From Marinagarivorans sp. UBA5868 (GTDB lineage Bacteria; Pseudomonadota; Gammaproteobacteria; Pseudomonadales; Cellvibrionaceae), in the NCBI GenBank assembly GCA_002432095.1, contig DJFQ01000112.1, positions 25,908 to 36,971 of the forward strand: a DNA stretch of 11,064 nt, written 5' to 3'. This document shows, piece after piece, positions 5,718-11,064 of the stretch (its first letter is position 1; each line of letters begins with the position of its first letter). Both the position numbers and the translations under genes were made by a program. The notes beneath the pieces are model-generated. The model searched no databases, had not been told where the DNA came from, and saw nothing but the letters and a program-made list of their open reading frames with translations.

Positions 5718-6692
5718 ATGTATCCATATATTGTCGCCGACATCGGCGGAACCAATGCCCGTTTTGCTCTGGTGACGGGGAAATCCCAGGGCAACTTCCT
5801 TATCGATCATATCCATGTGCTCAACGCCCGCGAGTATCCTTCCTGCTCTATGGCCCTGCGCGCGTATCTGGAAAAACTCGGCGGAATTAGACCTCTTTCA
5901 GCGTGCCTGGCGATCGCTGGGCCGGTCGTTGGCGACACAGTGCGCATGACCAATTTGAGCTGGGAATTTTCCTGCATGGACATGGCTAAGGAATTTGGCT
6001 TTCAACATTTTGTGGCCATGAATGATTTTGCGGCGGTGGCCGCAGCGTGCAGCCAATTGACTGACGATCATTTGATCACGGTAAAAAAAGGCGTGGAAGA
6101 TAATTCCTCAGCAAAGGCCGTGTTCGGTCCGGGCACCGGGTTGGGTGTCGCCGGATTGGTAAATCACAACGGTGCATGGCTGCCAGTCCCTTGTGAAGGG
6201 GGCCACGTGAATGTCGCGCCTGCCACACCCTTTGAAGCCGACGTTATCAAGGCAGCGATGGCCGTTCACGGTCATGTGTCCGCCGAGTTATTTATCTCTG
6301 GCCCGGGCCTTGTCAATCTCTACAAAGCCATTTGCGCCGTCCGCGGCGAGCAGGCCTTGGAAGCAACGCCTGCGGACATCACTCAGGGCGCTCTGGCGAA
6401 TACCGACGATTCATACTCTGCAACCCTCGGCACATTCTGCAGTTTTATCGGTTCATTTGCCGGCAATCTCGCGCTTACCTATGGCGCTAAAGGCGGTATT
6501 TATATGGCCGGCGGCATACTGCCGCGCTTCAGCGATTATCTGCTGGCGAGCACATTTACCGAGCGCTTCAGTAACAAAGGCGTGATGAGTCACTACGTGC
6601 AGACAATTCCGGCAAAACTCATTGTGCACCCGGAAACTGCTTTTGTAGGTGCCGCCGCTTGGCTAGAACAACAGGTCGCACGCGGCGGTTAA
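5718..6692 (+). CDS. glk: Glucokinase
   Basis: A 324-residue cytoplasmic enzyme that phosphorylates glucose with ATP to glucose-6-phosphate. It has the proteobacterial Glk (non-ROK) pattern: phosphate-binding ADIGGTNARFAL (7-18), catalytic Asp103 in AMNDFAA (100-106), the second phosphate loop GPGTGLG (137-143), the sugar-binding EGGH (160-163), and late glycine-rich YGAKGGIYMAGGILPR, which fits the adenosine site. The length agrees with E. coli Glk (321). The start at 5718 aligns exactly with E. coli; an in-frame ATG at 5703 would add five residues and has no ribosome site. It is monocistronic with its own promoter and a strong 3' hairpin. Glucose-6-phosphate feeds UDP-glucose, the donor used by the OpgH protein encoded further right; a link in regulation is only inferred. 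Confidence 0.95.
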   Translation: MYPYIVADIGGTNARFALVTGKSQGNFLIDHIHVLNAREYPSCSMALRAYLEKLGGIRPLSACLAIAGPVVGDTVRMTNLSWEFSCMDMAKEFGFQHFVAMNDFAAVAAACSQLTDDHLITVKKGVEDNSSAKAVFGPGTGLGVAGLVNHNGAWLPVPCEGGHVNVAPATPFEADVIKAAMAVHGHVSAELFISGPGLVNLYKAICAVRGEQALEATPADITQGALANTDDSYSATLGTFCSFIGSFAGNLALTYGAKGGIYMAGGILPRFSDYLLASTFTERFSNKGVMSHYVQTIPAKLIVHPETAFVGAAAWLEQQVARGG

Positions 6693-6698
6693 TGCCCA

Positions 6699-6727
6699 AT
6701 GTAAAGCGGCGCACAGCCGCTTTACAT
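6699..6727 (+). terminator. Long hairpin after glk, without T run
   Basis: A perfect 12-bp stem (ATGTAAAGCGGC 6699-6710, GCCGCTTTACAT 6716-6727) with a 5-base loop starts seven bases after the glk stop codon. Neither strand has a T run after it, so it may act as an mRNA 3'-end stabiliser or a weak terminator rather than a standard intrinsic one. The following 188 bases up to the next gene are AT-rich and hold a perfect 12-bp palindrome, ATTTTCGAAAAT (6803-6814), but no promoter I could call with confidence. Confidence 0.55.
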
Positions 6728-6915
6728 CGAATTGTCGGATGAATTTACATCCCTTCGTTTTAACTGCATCAAAATCTTTTCTATCGCTTTGATTCACATC
6801 GAATTTTCGAAAATGGCATATTTTGCGCTTTGCATTTTATGTGCAGCCAACGCATTTCTATCCGCGGCAACTTCACTAAAACCATTTTGATCAACCGGTG
6901 TGATTTGAGAACGTT

Positions 6916-7308
6916 ATGAAAAAAGTTATCGCAATTCTGGGTCTGGCACTGGCTGCTTTGAGTTTTGCGGCACCCAGCTCCAGCTATAGTGCGGAGGTAA
7001 ATGGTGCAGAGGTAAATAAAGAAAAAAAGGCTGCTCAGTTAATTAATAACCACGCGGATAAGAAAGCGACGCAAAAGCAAAACATCCAAACTGCGAAGCA
7101 AGCGAAAAAAGATGCCAAGGCCCTGGCAAAACAGAAAAAAGACCAGCAGAAAGCTGCAGAAAAAGCCAAAAAGCTGGCAAAGAAACACCATAAAAAGTCA
7201 CCCGAAGCGCATGCTGTGCCAGAGATTGATGGCTCCTATGCCGCTCTTGCAATCTGTCTTCTGGCCGGCGCTGTGGCAATTCGCCGCGAGCGTTATCGCC
7301 AAGCGTGA
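6916..7308 (+). CDS. Small lysine-rich secreted protein with a VPEID-type exosortase sorting tail
   Basis: 130 residues in three parts. Residues 1-26 form a signal peptide (MKK, a hydrophobic core, cleavage likely after SYSA). Residues 27-100 are a low-complexity Lys/Ala/Gln helix-former with about 21 lysines between 35 and 94 and almost no hydrophobic residues. Residues 101-130 hold VPEID, a hydrophobic segment (about 108-122, AALAICLLAGAVAI) and a basic end RRERYR. That motif-membrane-basic order is the sorting signal recognised by exosortases, and VPEID is a recognised variant of the PEP-CTERM signal. Inference: it is exported, held in the inner membrane, cleaved at the motif and released as a strongly basic polypeptide. 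GAGA precedes the ATG by about 6 bases. A terminator follows closely. The function of the core is unknown; binding of acidic polysaccharide, DNA or phosphate would suit its charge but is speculation. Confidence 0.8.
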   Translation: MKKVIAILGLALAALSFAAPSSSYSAEVNGAEVNKEKKAAQLINNHADKKATQKQNIQTAKQAKKDAKALAKQKKDQQKAAEKAKKLAKKHHKKSPEAHAVPEIDGSYAALAICLLAGAVAIRRERYRQA

Positions 7309-7329
7309 TTCCCCAGGTAAAGTCCATGC

Positions 7330-7354
7330 AACTCCCGGCATCGCCGGGAGTTTT
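7330..7354 (+). terminator. Rho-independent terminator after the VPEID-tailed protein
   Basis: A perfect 10-bp GC-rich stem (AACTCCCGGC 7330-7339, GCCGGGAGTT 7343-7352) with a 3-base loop ends in TTTT (7351-7354). It lies between the plus-strand gene ending at 7308 and the convergent minus-strand gene ending at 7365. The T run exists only on the plus strand. Confidence 0.88.
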
Positions 7355-7364
7355 CATTCCAAGA

Positions 7365-8231
7365 TTACAGCGGCTTACGAAACAGCAGCGTCATCCGATG
7401 ACTCTCACCAATGGCTTTATAGGTTTCCTGCAATTCAGGATTGTCTTTGCTCGTCGACAATGAAGGGGGCAAACGCCAAACCCCATCCTGATCGCCGGGT
7501 TGATCCTTCGGATTCTCATTTAGCGTTGACTCACTCACAAGCTCGAAACCTGCTTTTTCCATCATGCGCTTGACATGCGAAGTCTTCATGTACCCCTGCG
7601 TACCATCGGCCCAGGCGTCACTTTTGTCTTCTCTAGCCTGATGTTGCACGATTCCCACCATGCCACCAGGTTTCAACATTTTATAAGTCCGGTTTAAAGC
7701 GTCCGTAAGAAAACCACCTTTTTCTTCTACTCTTGCCATGCCGTGCAACGCACGGAAATACAACACCATGTCCACCGATCCGTTGAGAGATGATGGCAAT
7801 TGGTCGAATGAATAGGCAGCAACTTGCGCACCTTCTTCGCCCGCCCACTGCTTGGCGTCTGCAGACCAACGTGCAGGCCACTGTTTACGCTCAGCGATAA
7901 AAGCATCGTTGGCAAAGGGAAAATTCGGCCAGATTGTGGTGGGGTAATCCACACCAATCAATTTTCCTTCGCTTCCAAGATAAGACACCAGAATTTTCGA
8001 ATACCACCCCTCTCCCGGCAAAATCTCAACCACCGTCATGCCCGGTTCCACACCAAAAAACTTCAGCGTCTCGTAGGGCCTACGAGCGGGATATCGGGCT
8101 TTGACGGCATCGTCCTGCTCGGCTAATACCGATTGCAGCCGCTGATTCGCGGAAGTGTCCGGCTTATCCGAAGGGGTATGGGCGCACGCCATAAGCAAGC
8201 AGCCTAGAACAGGTAAAAAGAGTGATTTCAT
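7365..8231 (-). CDS. Predicted lipoprotein with SAM-methyltransferase fold (COG4798-like)
   Basis: 288 residues. The N terminus is a lipoprotein signal with lipobox LLMAC (Cys16); position +2 is Ala, which in gammaproteobacteria predicts sorting to the outer membrane. The mature part shows RRPYETLKFFGVEPGMTVVE (about 50-69), then ILPGEGWYSKIL, a class I methyltransferase motif I, with Asp95 as the acidic residue of the next strand; later YKMLKPGGMVGIVQH and EKAGFELV fit the usual post-motif strands. This block order is that of a 'predicted methyltransferase' family (COG4798) whose members often have signal peptides. The substrate is unknown, and SAM is not normally available in the periplasm, so real methyl transfer is doubtful. 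AGGA 8 bases before the ATG supports the start. It is monocistronic; just upstream of its ribosome site lies a 13-bp tandem repeat. Confidence 0.82.
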   Translation of the reverse strand: MKSLFLPVLGCLLMACAHTPSDKPDTSANQRLQSVLAEQDDAVKARYPARRPYETLKFFGVEPGMTVVEILPGEGWYSKILVSYLGSEGKLIGVDYPTTIWPNFPFANDAFIAERKQWPARWSADAKQWAGEEGAQVAAYSFDQLPSSLNGSVDMVLYFRALHGMARVEEKGGFLTDALNRTYKMLKPGGMVGIVQHQAREDKSDAWADGTQGYMKTSHVKRMMEKAGFELVSESTLNENPKDQPGDQDGVWRLPPSLSTSKDNPELQETYKAIGESHRMTLLFRKPL

Positions 8232-8242
8232 AAAGCATCCTT

Positions 8243-8268
8243 TTATTAATTGAGGTTATTAATTGAGG
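8243..8268. repeat. 13-bp tandem duplication in the leader of the methyltransferase-like gene
   Basis: TTATTAATTGAGG occurs twice without a gap (8243-8255, 8256-8268), followed by three more G. It sits about 11 bases upstream of the ATG on the minus strand, directly before the AAGGAT ribosome site, so it lies in the promoter or 5' leader of that gene. Confidence 0.85.
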
Positions 8269-8320
8269 GGGCTAAAACTGCGAGGCAGCCTAACCCATAT
8301 CCCGGCTCATCAACAGTGTC

Positions 8321-8398
8321 GCGGTGGAACCCGAACGTGGCGGTGGAATCCGACTCATTTCTTGTTGATTAGTTTTATTGCTGATTAGCTTTTATTGC
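8321..8398. repeat. Cluster of imperfect tandem repeats (19 bp and 16/17 bp)
   Basis: GCGGTGGAAcCCGA starts at 8321 and recurs as GCGGTGGAAtCCGA at 8340, a 19-bp period with one mismatch over 14 bases. TGATTAGTTTTATTGC (8366-8381) is followed at once by TGATTAGCTTTTATTGC (8382-8398), identical but for one inserted C. GCGGTGG appears a third time at 8397-8403. A weaker duplication, GCTTTTTAAGAA/GCTTTTTGAAGT, lies at 8619-8642. These fill part of the 538-bp gene-free spacer 8232-8769. No promoter, RNA gene or convincing coding sequence was identified in the rest of that spacer. Confidence 0.75.
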
Positions 8399-8769
8399 GG
8401 TGGCAGCGAACTCCGCATAAAAATCTTCTGCTTCCCATATCCACTGATTTTGCGCAGTGATAAACTCGCCGCGCTTTGCGGGTCCAAACGCCAATTGCCC
8501 CGTCTCACAGCCCCTTCCACTGTAACTTCCACAATTCTCATTGCAATTTATGTCGCTTGCCTAACGGAAAGTCATGAAATGCTGCACGTACATTTATTTG
8601 GTTTTCTACAGAACCAGCGCTTTTTAAGAAGCTTTTTGAAGTTGGCCGATTTATTGCCCTGCAGCAGAGAATACACAGCGCCCAAACCCAAGAAGGCGCG
8701 AGACAGTAGCGGTACGCAGCAAATTGCCAGCCGCACCATTGCAAACTGAAAACCATTAGGAGTAATAAG

Positions 8770-10359
8770 GTGTTGATGCTTTCACGGATTCTGCAGTTGC
8801 TGCCGGGAATCGGCCGTATAGCAATCGCTGTTGGCTCAATCTGCCTAACCGCCAATGTTGCGGCACAAGCGGTTGCCCCACTTTCTGTGGAGGCTCTGCT
8901 GGACGCTATGGCAACACGGGCAAAAACCCTGTCTTCCCAGACATTTCAGCCAGCTGGCCGCGATTTACCGACTGTGCTGTCTGATATGAGCTACGACCAG
9001 TATCGACGTATCAACTTTCGCCCGGAAGCAGCGTTGTGGCGAGGCGAAAGCCCGTTTGAGGTCCAGTTTTTTTATCCCGGTTTTTTATATCGCGAACCTA
9101 TCTCGGTGCGCACCGTGACTTTGGATGGTGCCAACACACCAGTACCGTTCGACCCCAGCCTTTTCAACTATCACGGCGATCCGGTGCAAATTCCGCCTGA
9201 TGCCATCAGCCGCCTTGGGTTTGCCGGCCTGCGTGTCCATTACCCGCTCAACACCCAGGCCTATAAAGATGAATTCCTGGTGTTTCAAGGTGCATCCTAT
9301 TTCCGCCTTGTTGGTCCAGGACAGGTGTACGGTTTATCTGCGCGAGGGTTGGCAATCAATACAGCTGAAGGATCGGGGGAAGAGTTTCCGGCATTTCGTG
9401 AATTTTGGCTCGTTAAACCCGCGGTAGACGCTAACCGGTTTTGGCTTCTCGCACTACTGGACAGCCCCTCCGTTACTGGAGCCTACAGCTTTGAAGTCAT
9501 CCCCGGGGCGCCAACGTCGATCATGGTGGACGCGCGCCTGTTCCCTCGAAAGGATATTCAAAAGCTCGGTGTAGCCCCATTGACCAGCATGTTTTTTTAC
9601 GGCGAAAACCGAACCCGTTTTTTTGACGACTTTCGTCCGGAAGTTCACGACTCGGATGGCTTGCTTATGCAAACCGGAGGTGGCGAATGGATATGGCGCC
9701 CGCTGACCAACTCGCCAGAGCTGCGAGTCACGTCCATGCAGGATAAAAACCCCGCAGGATTTGGCTTACTCCAACGGGACCGAACATTTGAGAACTACCA
9801 GGACGCAGAAGCGCGTTATGAGATGCGCCCCAGTTTATGGATAGAGCCAGACGGAGAATGGGGTGACGGACGTCTGGAACTTGTTGAAATTCCCACCGAT
9901 AGCGAAACCAACGATAACGTCGTGAGTTACTGGGTGCCCTCGGCGCCAGTAAAAGGCGGCTCCGAATTGCGCTTTCGCTATCGCATGACGACATTTAATG
10001 ATCGCTTGCCACAACACGACAAAGCCCATGTTGTTCGTACTCGAATCGGGTGGGCTGCGCTTCCCGGTCAAGCCAATCCACCGCCACGTAGCAAACGTCA
10101 ATTTGTGGTGGATTTCAGTGGTGGCGCCTTGGACAGTCTGCCGGCGGCGCTGCAAATTACTCCGGACTTGCAAATTAATAATGGCAGCGCGGAAGACGTG
10201 ACCGTCACGCGGCTGCCCGATGGCAACAGTTGGCGCGTTTCTTTCAAGCTGAAACCCGACAATGAAGGCCCGGTCGATATGCGCCTGTTTCTGGCGCTCA
10301 GAGAACAACGTTTGAGTGAGGTTTGGAATTATGTCTGGTCTCCAACCGCCGTTCGTTAA
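8770..10359 (+). CDS. opgG: Periplasmic glucan biosynthesis protein OpgG (MdoG)
   Basis: A 529-residue exported protein required for making osmoregulated periplasmic glucans. A signal peptide (about 1-34, hydrophobic core GIGRIAIAVGSICLTANVAA, cleavage after AQA) leads into the beta-sandwich domain starting SVEALLDAMATRA. Conserved family blocks include SYDQYRRINFRPEAALWRG, FQGASYFRLVGPGQVYGLSARGLAI in two parts, FPAFREFWL, ARLFPRKDIQKLGVAPLTSM and WIEPDGEWGDGRLELVEIP (about 357-375). The C-terminal Ig-like domain covers about the last 130 residues. E. coli OpgG has 511 residues, so the length fits; the OpgG/OpgD family has been linked to beta-1,2-glucan cleavage (GH186). The GTG at 8770 is preferred because AGGAG lies 7 bases upstream; ATG at 8776 is the alternative. 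opgH overlaps its end by 29 bp, indicating one operon. Confidence 0.94.
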   Translation: MLMLSRILQLLPGIGRIAIAVGSICLTANVAAQAVAPLSVEALLDAMATRAKTLSSQTFQPAGRDLPTVLSDMSYDQYRRINFRPEAALWRGESPFEVQFFYPGFLYREPISVRTVTLDGANTPVPFDPSLFNYHGDPVQIPPDAISRLGFAGLRVHYPLNTQAYKDEFLVFQGASYFRLVGPGQVYGLSARGLAINTAEGSGEEFPAFREFWLVKPAVDANRFWLLALLDSPSVTGAYSFEVIPGAPTSIMVDARLFPRKDIQKLGVAPLTSMFFYGENRTRFFDDFRPEVHDSDGLLMQTGGGEWIWRPLTNSPELRVTSMQDKNPAGFGLLQRDRTFENYQDAEARYEMRPSLWIEPDGEWGDGRLELVEIPTDSETNDNVVSYWVPSAPVKGGSELRFRYRMTTFNDRLPQHDKAHVVRTRIGWAALPGQANPPPRSKRQFVVDFSGGALDSLPAALQITPDLQINNGSAEDVTVTRLPDGNSWRVSFKLKPDNEGPVDMRLFLALREQRLSEVWNYVWSPTAVR

Positions 10360-11064
10360 TCGCGGGCTGGCAACCCGCTTGGGTGCGCCAGGAAAGCTCG
10401 CCCGCCAATTGTTGATGTCGACATTGTCCGCCGCTACGGTGGTGACGGGTGTATGGCTCATGTTCGATATTCTCCGGCAGAACGGCACCACGATACTGGA
10501 AGCGGCGCTATTGCTGCTCTTCTCCATTACCTTCGCTTGGATAGCGATCGCTTTTTGGAGTGGTGCGATTGGCTTTGTTTTGCAGATGTTGTGCATCGAC
10601 CCTTTGAGTCTGCGCCGGCGGCGCACGGTTGATATCGAAAGGATCGGTCCGTTGAACAGCCGAACTGCAGTGGTCATGCCGGTGTACAACGAGGATACGG
10701 TGCGCATCATGGCTGGCTTTGAAGCCAATCTGCGTTCTGTAGCGGCGACCGGCCAACTGGCAGCATTCGATTTTTTTATGCTCAGCGACACTCAGGACCC
10801 AGCTTTGATCAAGGCCGAATTGGCCGGATGGCAAGCATTAACAGCGCGACTGGGAGACCTCGCCGCGCACGCCTTTTACCGTCGTAGGGAGAAAAACAGT
10901 CATCGCAAAGTGGGGAATCTTGCGGATTTTTGCCAGCGCTGGGGAAACCATTATGACCACATGGTGGTGCTAGACGCGGACAGCATCATGACCGGGACCT
11001 GTATTCTGACATTGGTTGCCACAATGGAAGCCAACCCGGCTACTGGGCTGATTCAGACGGTGCC
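10331..11064 (+). CDS. opgH: Glucan glucosyltransferase OpgH (MdoH), N-terminal part (runs off right edge)
   Basis: An inner-membrane family 2 glycosyltransferase that uses UDP-glucose to build the beta-1,2-linked backbone of periplasmic glucans. 244 codons are present of an expected 700-850. Seen: transmembrane segments at about 26-48 and 56-83; then the cytosolic catalytic domain with VVMPVYNED (114-122), LSDTQDP (151-157), YRRRxKNxxRKVGNLADF (183-200) and the UDP-binding VVLDADS (212-218). These are typical of MdoH and distinguish it from cellulose synthase. The ATG at 10331 lies inside opgG, 29 bp before its stop, in another frame, with GAGG 9 bases upstream; a GTG at 10316 directly after an in-frame TGA is the only alternative. 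The overlap suggests translational coupling with opgG. Confidence 0.93.
   Translation, partial: MSGLQPPFVNRGLATRLGAPGKLARQLLMSTLSAATVVTGVWLMFDILRQNGTTILEAALLLLFSITFAWIAIAFWSGAIGFVLQMLCIDPLSLRRRRTVDIERIGPLNSRTAVVMPVYNEDTVRIMAGFEANLRSVAATGQLAAFDFFMLSDTQDPALIKAELAGWQALTARLGDLAAHAFYRRREKNSHRKVGNLADFCQRWGNHYDHMVVLDADSIMTGTCILTLVATMEANPATGLIQTV

Noticed and set aside
9835..10791. A 318-codon minus-strand open frame across opgG and opgH
   Set aside because: Both plus-strand genes are well supported by conserved motifs over this entire stretch, so this is a shadow frame.

Overview
The window reads as a stretch of chromosome from a marine or halotolerant gammaproteobacterium, possibly of the Cellvibrionales/Alteromonadales type. 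The grounds are an ectoine-biosynthesis gene with its MarR-type regulator, a two-component pair of the proteobacterial dedicated sortase (Pds) type, a typical gammaproteobacterial glucokinase, the opgGH glucan genes and a Bfd/Bfr iron-storage pair. The lineage is inference from gene content. No rRNA, tRNA, CRISPR array, insertion sequence or phage gene was seen.

Left part (1-2858): the 5' half of ectA (diaminobutyrate acetyltransferase) runs off the left edge on the minus strand. It is divergent from an EctR-like MarR regulator, with a convincing -10 box and a long inverted repeat between them. Next come a two-hairpin terminator and a minus-strand 2-Cys peroxiredoxin. A spacer of about 400 bp holds a 16-bp tandem repeat and a Fur-box promoter. 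That promoter reads into bfd (bacterioferritin-associated ferredoxin) and bfr (bacterioferritin).

Middle (2859-7354): a minus-strand operon encodes a response regulator (PdsR type) and a sensor histidine kinase (PdsS type) whose periplasmic part resembles a CBM9 carbohydrate-binding domain. The kinase stop codon abuts the bfr stop codon. Divergent from the regulator is glucokinase with a good sigma70-like promoter. It is followed by a small, extremely lysine-rich secreted protein that ends in a VPEID-type exosortase sorting tail, closed by a strong terminator.

Right part (7365-11064): a minus-strand lipoprotein carries a SAM-methyltransferase fold of the COG4798 kind. A 538-bp gene-poor spacer contains several short tandem duplications. 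Then come opgG and the first 244 codons of opgH (osmoregulated periplasmic glucan synthesis), overlapping by 29 bp and running off the right edge.

Three themes emerge. Osmoadaptation sits at both edges: ectoine for high osmolarity, periplasmic glucans for low. Iron and peroxide handling is grouped on the left (peroxiredoxin, Fur-controlled Bfd/Bfr). Envelope protein sorting is in the middle (PdsSR, VPEID-tailed protein). The most interesting items are the Pds-type pair with no sortase or sortase target beside it, and the polylysine-like VPEID-tailed protein about 1.2 kb beyond its promoter region.
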